This document shows positions 46,057 through 54,653 of a stretch of 57,666 nt of DNA, piece after piece (within the stretch, counting starts at the first letter, position 1; the number at the start of each line of letters is the position of its first letter). Made by a program: the position numbers and the translations under genes. The notes beneath the pieces were generated by a model. It did no database searches. It saw nothing but the letters and a program-made list of their open reading frames with translations, and was not told the origin of the DNA. This DNA is from Clostridia bacterium (GTDB lineage: Bacteria > Bacillota > Clostridia > UMGS1883): the NCBI GenBank assembly GCA_017505525.1, contig JAFVPB010000003.1, positions 1-57,666 on the forward strand, written 5' to 3'.

Positions 46057-47187
46057 ATGTATAAAATACTTATAGGAGCAGATGTTGTTCCTACCGAAAC
46101 AAATTATGACTTGTTTGAAAAGGGTGATATAAACACTCTTGTGGGAGAAGAACTTGCGGACGTTTTAAGGGATGCAGATTTTCGCATATTTAACCTTGAA
46201 ACCCCAATTTGCGATGAAAAAGCTCCTATTCCCAAGTATGGGCCCAATTTGATTGCGCCCATTCGAACTATGCCGGGAATTAAAGCGCTCAATCCATCGC
46301 TTTTGGCACTTGCCAATAACCACATCCTTGACCAGGGAGACCAGGGACTTTTTACCACACTGGAACAGCTTCAGAAATGGGACATTCCATATATGGGCGT
46401 TGGAAAAAACCTTGAAGAAGCAAAAAAGCCACTTATAATCGAGGCTAATGGTAAGAAAATCGGTATCTATAACGGTGCCGAGCACGAATTTACAATTGCT
46501 GAAGAAAATAAAGCCGGTGCAAATCCCTTTGATTTGTTTGAAAGCTTTGACGAGATTTCCCGTCTTAAAGAAAAGTGCGATTTTGTAATTCTTCTTTACC
46601 ACGGCGGCAGGGAGGAGTACCGTTATCCCTCGCCCTACCTTAAAAAGGTGTGCCGTAAGGCGGTAGAAAAAGGTGCTGACCTTGTAATCTGTCAGCATAC
46701 TCACTGCATAGGTTGTGAAGAAAAGTATAATGGCGGCGTTATTGTATATGGTCAGGGTAATTTCCACTTTGACCATTCAAATAAGGAGGAATGGCAGACG
46801 AGCCTTTTGGTAAAGGCTTCCTTTGGCAATGAAATGAACGTGGAATACATCCCGGTTGCAAAATGTGGGAATGTAACACGATTGGCAGACAGTGAAAAGG
46901 CAAAGGAAATTATGGCAGGCTTTAACCGCCGTAGTGAGGAAATCAAGGAAAAAGGCTTTATTGAAAAAGCTTATAGAGAATACGCAATGATTTATAAGCA
47001 ATGGTATCTTTATTGCCTTGCAGGCGGAAAAGCAACGCTTAACTGTGCATCAAATGAGTTTTTTCCCGAATATACTATGGCGGAGTTGTTACCACTTATG
47101 AATTACTATATGACAGAGCCTCATATGGAGGTTATAAATACAATAATTAAAGAGCTTATTAAAAAAGAAGAAGGTAATAGAAAATGA
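46057..47187 (+). CDS. CapA-family metallophosphatase-fold protein
   Basis: The 376-aa protein matches the CapA/PgsA capsule-synthesis family, which has a metallophosphoesterase-like fold: GADVVPTE near the N-terminus, NLETPI, LANNHILDQGDQG, YHGGREEY, and QHTHCIGCEEKYNGGVIVYGQGNF. No signal peptide or membrane anchor is present, unlike true poly-gamma-glutamate CapA, so it is a cytoplasmic member. Relatives occur in sugar-degradation loci of Firmicutes, but the reaction is not defined. The stop overlaps the next start (ATGA), implying coupled translation with the alpha/beta hydrolase and perhaps a shared substrate. Confidence 0.85.
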   Translation: MYKILIGADVVPTETNYDLFEKGDINTLVGEELADVLRDADFRIFNLETPICDEKAPIPKYGPNLIAPIRTMPGIKALNPSLLALANNHILDQGDQGLFTTLEQLQKWDIPYMGVGKNLEEAKKPLIIEANGKKIGIYNGAEHEFTIAEENKAGANPFDLFESFDEISRLKEKCDFVILLYHGGREEYRYPSPYLKKVCRKAVEKGADLVICQHTHCIGCEEKYNGGVIVYGQGNFHFDHSNKEEWQTSLLVKASFGNEMNVEYIPVAKCGNVTRLADSEKAKEIMAGFNRRSEEIKEKGFIEKAYREYAMIYKQWYLYCLAGGKATLNCASNEFFPEYTMAELLPLMNYYMTEPHMEVINTIIKELIKKEEGNRK

Positions 47188-49067
47188 GTGTTTTAAGATT
47201 TGAAAATCATGACCCCAATCAAGTTTTTTATAACATGAAGGATGCCTTGTATAACCACGTGAAGACACGCAGCGAAAAAGCTTTCGAAGATGCGAAAGCA
47301 GTGCGTGCAAGCATAAACACTAAAGAAGAGCTATCTGCATATGTAGAAAATATGCGAAAAAACTTTATTGAGCGTCTGGGTGGAATTCCTTACGACAATT
47401 CACTTCCTCTTAATGCAAAAACTACAAATGTAATAGAGGAGGATGACCTTGTAATTGAAAATGTGATTTTTGAGGCACGTCCCTCGGTTTATGTAACGGC
47501 TAATCTCTATCTTCCAAAGCAGAGAAAGGAAAAATGCGGTGCAGTCCTTTTCCAGCTCGGTCATTCTGACGAGGGAAAGGCGTGTGCACAGTATCAGCGT
47601 GTGGCAAGAGCTATTGCATCCTGTGGAGTTATCGTTATGGTGATGGATCCCGTTGGACAAGGTGAAAGATGGAGCTACTACGAAAAGGAACTAAATGACG
47701 CAGCTGTATATGCAACAACGACAGAACACGACTATGCAGGGATACAGTGTGTGCTTACGGGAGACTCTATTGCACGTTATTTTATTGCAGATGCAATGCG
47801 TGCCGTGGACTATCTCATATCCCGTCCCGAGGTTGATCCTGAGAAAATCGGTGCAACTGGTTCCTCAGGAGGAGGAACGGCTACGTGTCACGCAATGATT
47901 TGTGACCCAAGAATTAAGGCGGCAGCTCCCGGTACCTTCGTGACAACAAGACAAGAATATTATTATAGCGGAAACGCACAGGATGCCGAGCAAATTTGGA
48001 TGGGAGCTACAAAGTTAGGCTTTGACCATCACGAGGTGATTATGTGCTTTGCACCCAAGCCACTGTTACTCTTAACCGTTGCGTCGGACTTTTTCCCCGT
48101 GGAGGGCGCTGATGAAGTTTACAGAGATTGCAAGCGTTTCTGGGAAATGTATGGAGCAGGCGATAAACTCTGCATGGATCAGGACGAAAGTCTTCACCAA
48201 TATACTGACAAGCTTGCTATGGCGGCAGGAGAGTTTTTTGCCCGTGAACTTAACGGTGAGGAAAAAGTAGTTGATAAGACGGCTCTTAAATCCATAGACA
48301 AAAAACTCCTTAACTGTACCCCGAGCGGTCAGGTAAGGGTTGACTATCACGATGCAAAATTTGTTTTCCACGAAAACTTAGAACGTTTTAATAGTTTGGA
48401 TGTGCCCGAGGATGATTTAAAGACTTTCCTTGCTAAAAAAATGAACTTTAACCGCGAGGAAGTGCCTGTAAGACTAAGAACATTTACCGCCATACTTGGC
48501 AGAGGAATTAAAGCTGTTCCTCATATGTGGTTTAGTCAAAAGCATCTGCCAAACTACGCCCTTATGCTTACGGCATTCGGGGAAACCCCCACGGAAACGG
48601 TAATCTGCTTGTGGGATAAGGGTACGAATGACATTGAGGGACATATCCATACAATAAGAAAGCTCTGCAAAGAGGGAAAAGCGGTATTTGTGCTGGACCT
48701 TGCAGGTGTAGGCAAATGCGCCCCTGTTCTTCTTAATACTGGATATTCACAAAAGGGAATGTACGGTGTGCTTGACCGCCTTAACAAGGATTTATTCTTC
48801 CTTGATGATTCCTTGTGCGCACTGAGGCTTTTTGAGCTTAATTATGCTGTAAAAATGCTTCGTGAAAAATTTAATACAAAGGTGTCAATCCTTGCCGGCG
48901 GGGTGTCGGAAAGCTATGCCCGTCTGTATGGATATATAAACTCAGATATGGAGATAACATTGGAAAATAACACTCCTGATTACGGCGATATTGTGAAAGA
49001 CCGCTATTTTGAGGAGTATAATATTCAGGGAACGCTAATCCCCGGAATAGCTCTGTATTTTAAATAA
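47184..49067 (+). CDS. Alpha/beta hydrolase, acetyl xylan esterase-like
   Basis: The 627-aa cytoplasmic protein has an alpha/beta hydrolase domain in its first ~380 residues: PVGQGERWSYY, the nucleophile elbow G226-S-S228-G-G (Ser228), MAxAPKPLLLL-like strand (CFAPKPLLLLTV) and a candidate catalytic His in DESLHQYT. It resembles the large acetyl-esterase / dienelactone hydrolase-like group associated with pectin loci. The C-terminal ~230 residues look like a second, weaker alpha/beta fold (TVICLWDKGTND...FVLDLAGVGKC) lacking a clear nucleophile. It is the last gene of the long operon. Transcription may stop downstream, where AT-rich operator sequence begins, but no hairpin terminator is clear. 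Confidence 0.8.
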   Translation: MSVLRFENHDPNQVFYNMKDALYNHVKTRSEKAFEDAKAVRASINTKEELSAYVENMRKNFIERLGGIPYDNSLPLNAKTTNVIEEDDLVIENVIFEARPSVYVTANLYLPKQRKEKCGAVLFQLGHSDEGKACAQYQRVARAIASCGVIVMVMDPVGQGERWSYYEKELNDAAVYATTTEHDYAGIQCVLTGDSIARYFIADAMRAVDYLISRPEVDPEKIGATGSSGGGTATCHAMICDPRIKAAAPGTFVTTRQEYYYSGNAQDAEQIWMGATKLGFDHHEVIMCFAPKPLLLLTVASDFFPVEGADEVYRDCKRFWEMYGAGDKLCMDQDESLHQYTDKLAMAAGEFFARELNGEEKVVDKTALKSIDKKLLNCTPSGQVRVDYHDAKFVFHENLERFNSLDVPEDDLKTFLAKKMNFNREEVPVRLRTFTAILGRGIKAVPHMWFSQKHLPNYALMLTAFGETPTETVICLWDKGTNDIEGHIHTIRKLCKEGKAVFVLDLAGVGKCAPVLLNTGYSQKGMYGVLDRLNKDLFFLDDSLCALRLFELNYAVKMLREKFNTKVSILAGGVSESYARLYGYINSDMEITLENNTPDYGDIVKDRYFEEYNIQGTLIPGIALYFK

Positions 49068-49076
49068 TTTTAAAAT

Positions 49077-49152
49077 TTTACAAGTTCGTGTAAAATTTTA
49101 CAAGTGAAAATAGGAATTACAAGTGGTAAAATGATGGGTAGGAAGATATAAA
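49077..49152 (+). promoter_or_regulatory. Promoter of the 49,180 gene with three operator-like repeats
   Basis: Three direct repeats, TTTACAAGTT (49077), TTTACAAGTG (49097) and ATTACAAGTG (49116), are 20 and 19 bases apart. A -10-like TATAAA at 49147-49152 lies 31 bases after the start of the last repeat. The -35 region (TGGTAA) is weak and overlaps that repeat. This is the strongest version of the motif seen at the GH28 and YesN-like promoters and marks a new transcript for the last two secreted proteins. Confidence 0.65.
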
Positions 49153-49179
49153 TTTTACATATATAAAGGAGAGAAAACA

Positions 49180-52100
49180 ATGAAAAGAGTAATAGTCCTG
49201 GCACTGTGCCTGTGCGTGCTGATGGGAACAGTGACTATCTCCTCACTTGCAACAGACACAGAGGTAACTTACCTTGAAGACACCTTTGAATCTGCAACAG
49301 TGGGAACAAAGGGAAACAGTTATTCAAGCAGTGTGCTTGCAAAAGGTATGGCCACTATGGAAATAGTTGCAGGAATGGGTTTTGATGGTTCCATAGGCTA
49401 CAACATTAAAGCAGACGGAATTACTTCTACCGATTTGGCAACAAAAAGCTTTACCCCTGATGCAACAAGCACAACCCTTATAGAGTACAAGATAAACGTA
49501 AAAAGCGTTACATCGGGAAGTCCTTGGGGTGGAGTAGGCTATAAGGCAATCTTCACTATTAACAAAAACAGTACCGATTCTACTAAATGGAATTTGGGAA
49601 GCAGTTCCGGCGGCTCGGTAGTGGCTTATGACCTTAACAGATGGTACACCGTTGTGACAAAGGTGAAAGCAGGGGAAGCCCCCGTTTCATATTTCTTTGA
49701 CGATGCGGGTGCGTTTGTGGATAGCCGTTCAAATAGCGGGATTTCTGTAACAGCAGGAAGTGCCACTTGGGCATATCTTTTGGCATCGGGCAAAAACCCC
49801 TCAAATATCGTAATAGATGATGTTAAGATTTACACCGTTGCGGGACAGGGTCTGACCCTTAAATCAAGCTCCGTAGCAGACGGTGCAACGGCAGCCGTTG
49901 TAGGAAACTACGTTGACCTTACCTTCAACCAGCCTCTTAGTGCTCTTGCAAGCGGTGCAATTACTCTTACAAGTGGCGGCAGCAGTGTTGAAGCAAGCGT
50001 TGCTAATATTGGTAACGTTGTAAGAATTACCCCCAAGGCAGGTTTTGCACCTTCTACTGCGTATGAAATTAACATAACCTCTCCCGCAGCTCTTCTTGGA
50101 GCCACCTATTCCGGGGATACCCAGATTGCCTTTACCACAATTGGTGCAGTGACATATCTTGAAGACACCTTTGAATCTGCAACAGTAGGAACAAAGGGAA
50201 ACAGTTATACTACAAGCAGTGTTGTTGCAAAAGGTATGGCCACTATGGAAATAGTTGCAGGAATGGGTTTTGACGGTTCCGTAGGCTACAACATTAAAGC
50301 AGACGGAATTACTTCTACCGATTTGGCAACAAAAAGCTTTACCCCTGATGCAACAAGCACAACCCTTATAGAGTACAAGATAAACGTAAAAAGTATTACA
50401 TCAGGAAATGCTTGGGCGGGTGTAAGCAGTAAGCCCATCTTCTACGTTCTGAAAAATAGCACAGATTCCACCAAGTGGTATTTAGGCAGCAGCTCACAAG
50501 GATCTATAAAGGCGCATGACCTAAACAGATGGTACACCGTTGTGACAAAGGTGAAAGTAGGGGAACCCTCCGTGTCATATTTCTTTGATGATACGGGTGC
50601 ACTTGTGGATACCCGTTCGAGAGATATAACTTTAACAGCAGGAAGCCCAACCTCTATGTATCTTCTGGCAGCAGGAAGAAATACCTTAAATGTCGTAATA
50701 GATGATGTTAAGGTTTACACCGTTTCGGGACAGGGTCTGACCCTTAAATCAAGTTCAGTGGCAGACGGTGCGGAATCCGCTGTTGTAGGAAACTACGTAG
50801 ACCTTACCTTCAACCAGCCTCTTAACACTCTTGCAAGTGGTGCAATCACCCTTACAAGCGGCGGCAGCAGTGTTGAAGCAAGCGTTGCTACCTTTGGTAA
50901 CGTTGCGAGAATTACTCCCAAAACAGGCTTTGCGTCCAATACAAATTATGAAATAAATATTGTTTCGCCCACTGCTCTTTATGGAACGAGCTATACCGGT
51001 GATAATCAGATAACCTTCAAAACCTCCCGCGGACTTATCTGCATCGCGGACGATTTTGAATCAGCAGTGGCAGGAACACAGGGTACCAGCTATTCAAGCA
51101 CCCTATTAAAGGCGGTAAACGGTGCCGGTGCAACCATTTCGGCAACTGCCGGTTTTGAGGGCAGCAAGGGTCTTGCTTTTAATACCACAGGTGCAAATGC
51201 TTTGCTTTATGCACAAGATATCCCGTGGGACTCTGTAACAAGCGAGGAAACCATAGTCCTTGAATATAAGCTTAAAGTGAACAGCCTTTCTTCCGGAGAG
51301 GTTTGGATTGGTTCAACAACCGGCTCTATTACTATGGGCTGGACGAATATGAAAATAGTACGCAGCGGTGATGTTATTAAGGTAACAAATGGCGATGGCG
51401 GCTCGGCTATGGAATTAGCCACAGGAAAGTGGTATACTATGGTACTCAAAATAAAAAAAGGTGCGGCGGCAACGGCGTATCTTTACGATGAAACCGGTAC
51501 AGAATATAAAATCCGTACAGCGGGCAATAAATGGGAATCAGGCACATTGCAGATATATCCCTTTGCCCCCATTGCAACGACTATGGATGCCGTAGTTGAC
51601 GATTTCAAGCTTTACTACGAATCAGGGCAAAAGCTCGGCTTAAAGAGTAGCTCGGTTGTAAATGGTCAGGAAGAAGTAAATATAGGTGAATATATTGAAC
51701 TTACATTTAATCAGCCTCTGGCAAGCAATGCGGCAAGTAAGATTGCTCTTTATATGGGCGAGGAAAAGGTTAATGCCACAGTATCCCGTGTTGGAGCGAG
51801 CGTCATACGCATAAAGCCCGCAACTCTACTCAAAGGTGAAACAACATACACCGTTAAATTTGACGATTCTCTTGCATCTCTTACGGGCAATACCTCTAAT
51901 ATTGCAGACATAAGCTTTACTACTGATAGGACATATCCCGTTGAGATTACCGCAACCACTCTCTCAATCAGCAGAAAAACGGTAAACAGTGGTTCCTATA
52001 CAGTAAGTTTTGAAAACAATAGCGAAGATTCAACAAATGCAAAGTTGGCAGTAGTATTTTATTCAGGAGAGACTCTTGATAGGCTTATAGGCTGTGAATT

Positions 52101-52248
52101 TTTCGATTTAAGTATTGCAAAAGGCGCAAGTACCTCAACAATAGAACTTGCAAAAAACTATTTGCAAGTAGGCAGAGTAGAACTGCTGACATACGAATCG
52201 CTCAGAACTATGAAATCCATAGCTTTCAGGTATATGATTAATGAGTAA
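49180..52248 (+). CDS. Secreted protein with three LamG-like/Ig-like repeats, internally duplicated
   Basis: The 1022-aa protein has a signal peptide (1-25), three LamG-like domains (about 27-218, 323-520, 625-800), each followed by a Big_5-like Ig domain, and the common C-terminal beta module (about 915-1022). The first two units are nearly identical even at DNA level, so they arose by recent duplication. The third is diverged. Shared blocks include TYLEDTFESATVGTKGNS and EIVAGMGFDGS. No catalytic motif was found. It is probably a secreted carbohydrate-binding protein. It has its own regulated promoter with three operator-like repeats, suggesting strong substrate-dependent expression. Confidence 0.82.
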   Translation: MKRVIVLALCLCVLMGTVTISSLATDTEVTYLEDTFESATVGTKGNSYSSSVLAKGMATMEIVAGMGFDGSIGYNIKADGITSTDLATKSFTPDATSTTLIEYKINVKSVTSGSPWGGVGYKAIFTINKNSTDSTKWNLGSSSGGSVVAYDLNRWYTVVTKVKAGEAPVSYFFDDAGAFVDSRSNSGISVTAGSATWAYLLASGKNPSNIVIDDVKIYTVAGQGLTLKSSSVADGATAAVVGNYVDLTFNQPLSALASGAITLTSGGSSVEASVANIGNVVRITPKAGFAPSTAYEINITSPAALLGATYSGDTQIAFTTIGAVTYLEDTFESATVGTKGNSYTTSSVVAKGMATMEIVAGMGFDGSVGYNIKADGITSTDLATKSFTPDATSTTLIEYKINVKSITSGNAWAGVSSKPIFYVLKNSTDSTKWYLGSSSQGSIKAHDLNRWYTVVTKVKVGEPSVSYFFDDTGALVDTRSRDITLTAGSPTSMYLLAAGRNTLNVVIDDVKVYTVSGQGLTLKSSSVADGAESAVVGNYVDLTFNQPLNTLASGAITLTSGGSSVEASVATFGNVARITPKTGFASNTNYEINIVSPTALYGTSYTGDNQITFKTSRGLICIADDFESAVAGTQGTSYSSTLLKAVNGAGATISATAGFEGSKGLAFNTTGANALLYAQDIPWDSVTSEETIVLEYKLKVNSLSSGEVWIGSTTGSITMGWTNMKIVRSGDVIKVTNGDGGSAMELATGKWYTMVLKIKKGAAATAYLYDETGTEYKIRTAGNKWESGTLQIYPFAPIATTMDAVVDDFKLYYESGQKLGLKSSSVVNGQEEVNIGEYIELTFNQPLASNAASKIALYMGEEKVNATVSRVGASVIRIKPATLLKGETTYTVKFDDSLASLTGNTSNIADISFTTDRTYPVEITATTLSISRKTVNSGSYTVSFENNSEDSTNAKLAVVFYSGETLDRLIGCEFFDLSIAKGASTSTIELAKNYLQVGRVELLTYESLRTMKSIAFRYMINE
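49265..51030 (+). repeat. Direct internal duplication in the LamG-repeat gene
   Basis: Bases ~49265-50148 and ~50150-51030 repeat each other, with long stretches identical (for example around ATGGAAATAGTTGCAGGAAT and the following ~150 bases). Synonymous differences are few, so duplication or gene conversion was recent. Differences cluster in the middle of each jelly-roll. Confidence 0.8.
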
Positions 52249-52266
52249 TAAAGGAGGAGAATGAAG

Positions 52267-54291
52267 ATGAAAACAATGAAAAAAACATTGGCAATAATTA
52301 TGAGCGTGCTCATTTTTTGCACATTTTCCTTCGTGAGTGCAGGTGCAGAAACGGAGCTTGCGACAACATACGACAGGCAGAGTTATGTTGTTATCCGAGG
52401 TACAACAACTGCAGACCATGCAGGCTATAACGCAGATTTACTTTTGGTAAAGGCAGATGCAGACCTTGATGACGTAGAGGTATCTGATATAGGATATATC
52501 GGACAGACCACCATCGCCGATGACGGAAGCTATCAGTTTGAGTTTTATTTTGATGGATTTACATATGATAATTCAGGAAATGTAAATAATTACATCATCG
52601 TTCTCAATGTAGATGGTACAGATATGTCCAAAACAATTACTAAGGCAGAAGTGCTCAGTGACCTTGTAACATATACTATTGATTATTCAAATTTCGGCAG
52701 AGTAATAGCTAATATTACAAACGAGTATGACCTTAAGGCGTTCCCATATACAATGCTGGTAGGCTTTTACAATAGTGATGGCGTTCTTGTTAAGCTTATA
52801 ACAGCAAATAAGCATACAGGGGATGACCCTGCTTTTACATACGGATATAATGACATTCCGGCGGAAGCTGTAACCTCAAAGGCATTTGTTTGGGAAAACG
52901 TGTCCCATATGGTACCTGTAACTCAGCCGCAAAGTTTCGATGTTGCAGCATTCACCGAAAATCGTGAGGTTATGATGCTCTCAATTGCCCCAGGCATTAA
53001 TGAAACCCAGAGAAATTTCTCATGGTATGATCTTCCAGGAACAACAGGTGCACGCATCCAGTACGCTCTTAAAACTTCTGATGCTGACCTTACTACATTT
53101 CCCGAAGCAAATGCCATTGAAGTAGCAGCATCTTGCGGCGAGGTAGACGTAGAAGATTATATTGGTGATACGTACGGTACACATAAATTTTCTCACGATG
53201 TTGACTATTCCTGGGGAAAGGCAACAATTACAAACCTTGAAGCCGGGAAAGAATATGTTTACCGCATAGGTGACAGGTTTGGCTGGTGCAAGGGGATCTA
53301 TTCCTTTAAGACCGATGCTGCTCCTGAGGACGGATTTAAAACTATCTTTATGAATGACGAGCATTTCACATCTACGGTTGGCAACCGCTATAATACCGCA
53401 CCTACTGCCAGCCGTGAAAAGGCTCTGGATATTGCTCCTGATGCAAGCATCATCTATTCTGTTGGTGACAATGTCGATTTACCTTGGTATGAAGAAGCAT
53501 ATCGTCTGTACTTTGACCGTGAGGGTATGACCAGTATTCCTCAGGCGGCTGTGCCCGGCGGCACTCACGACTATATGTTTGGAAATCAAAGTGCAACTCT
53601 TTTTGGATATCATTTCAATATGCCCAATCAGTCCCAGACAGGCTTTATTAAAAACCTCGGTGGAAACTATTGGTACACCTACGGCGAGGTACTCTTCATA
53701 AATATTATCGAAAATCTCCCCAAAAACCTGGAGCAGACAAAGGCGTTTATAAAGGCAGCTTCCGATGCAAATCCCGATGCGAAGTGGAAAATATTAGTGC
53801 TCCATTATCCATTAGGTAATCATACCGACGGAGAAGCGGCTCTTGTACAGTGGTCTGCCCTTGCAGAGGATGACTTCGTCGCAGACAATGGTATAGACCT
53901 TGTGCTCAGCGGACATACACATCGCTTCCTCAGAACAAAGCCTATGCTTAACGGAGTAGCGACACAGGATGATATCACAAACGGAAATATTGTTAATCCT
54001 ACAGGTGTAACATATATAAATATGAACACCTCAGGCATTTTGTCGGGCGGATACGGAACAACAGCGCCCGATTATGCCGCAGCATATGATGATGTTTCTG
54101 TATCGGGAACAAGTAGTGTTTCGAGTGATTATTATTATTCCCACTTTACAGTTGTGGAAGCAGATACATCAAAAACCAACAACACAACACTTAAAGTAAC
54201 TACATATCAGAATAAGCATGCAAAAGCCACTCCAGGCTCCATTGCAGAAAACTATATCATTGATGAATTTACAATAACAAAAACAGAATAA
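52267..54291 (+). CDS. Secreted purple-acid-phosphatase-like metallophosphoesterase
   Basis: The 674-aa protein has a signal peptide, an Ig-like N-terminal domain, the common beta module (about 130-220), a PAP-type fibronectin-like domain (about 225-350), and a calcineurin-like phosphoesterase domain (about 355-610). Metal motifs are NDEH (Asp364), GDNVD (Asp401), VLHYP (His513) and GHTHRF (His550, His552). The third motif, normally GNH(E/D), is GTHD (Thr433), so one metal-ligand Asn is lost. Activity may be altered or specialised. The start at 52267 is nine bases after AAGGAGG. The ATG at 52261 is too close to that site. It is the last gene before the terminator at 54304. Confidence 0.85.
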   Translation: MKTMKKTLAIIMSVLIFCTFSFVSAGAETELATTYDRQSYVVIRGTTTADHAGYNADLLLVKADADLDDVEVSDIGYIGQTTIADDGSYQFEFYFDGFTYDNSGNVNNYIIVLNVDGTDMSKTITKAEVLSDLVTYTIDYSNFGRVIANITNEYDLKAFPYTMLVGFYNSDGVLVKLITANKHTGDDPAFTYGYNDIPAEAVTSKAFVWENVSHMVPVTQPQSFDVAAFTENREVMMLSIAPGINETQRNFSWYDLPGTTGARIQYALKTSDADLTTFPEANAIEVAASCGEVDVEDYIGDTYGTHKFSHDVDYSWGKATITNLEAGKEYVYRIGDRFGWCKGIYSFKTDAAPEDGFKTIFMNDEHFTSTVGNRYNTAPTASREKALDIAPDASIIYSVGDNVDLPWYEEAYRLYFDREGMTSIPQAAVPGGTHDYMFGNQSATLFGYHFNMPNQSQTGFIKNLGGNYWYTYGEVLFINIIENLPKNLEQTKAFIKAASDANPDAKWKILVLHYPLGNHTDGEAALVQWSALAEDDFVADNGIDLVLSGHTHRFLRTKPMLNGVATQDDITNGNIVNPTGVTYINMNTSGILSGGYGTTAPDYAAAYDDVSVSGTSSVSSDYYYSHFTVVEADTSKTNNTTLKVTTYQNKHAKATPGSIAENYIIDEFTITKTE

Positions 54292-54303
54292 TAAACAAAG
54301 CGC

Positions 54304-54345
54304 AGGGATTGCAGAAAAAGTAGGTTACTGCAATCCCTCTTTTTA
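54304..54345 (+). terminator. Terminator at the end of the secreted-protein operon
   Basis: AGGGATTGCAG (54304-54314) pairs perfectly with CTGCAATCCCT (54328-54338), followed by CTTTTT. It ends the transcript that starts near 49,150. Confidence 0.88.
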
Positions 54346-54467
54346 ACTGACTGTTTTATATATTGGATTTTGGTGCGTTAATAATTATTTTATAGAATCA
54401 AGAAATTAATAATCCAGAAATTTTACGTTTGGTAGGATAGCGTAAATATTATAAAATTTGACCGTGA

Positions 54468-54626
54468 TGGTGCGATACAATTGTTTTTGTGAATTTCGCA
54501 AATCCCCCCGATATTGTTGGCAACTGTAAAATTTCTGCTGATTGGGCAGGCTTACTTAGAAAGAACATTGAAAAAATACTTAACACAGGAAAGGGTAAAA
54601 TGCTTATACCTAAAATTTCGAACTGA
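54468..54626 (+). pseudogene. Remnant of an unidentified gene upstream of uxaB
   Basis: The 308-bp gap before uxaB contains a 52-codon open frame with protein-like composition, running WCDTIVFVNFANPPDIVGNC ... DWAGLLRKNIEKIL ... MLIPKISN to a stop at 54626, but no start codon or ribosome site. Just upstream a short stretch in another frame (FDRDGA) also looks coding. It appears to be the C-terminal end of a degraded gene. The family is not recognised. No convincing promoter for uxaB was found in the gap. Confidence 0.5.
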
Positions 54627-54653
54627 TAAAAAATTCATAATAGGAGACTAACT

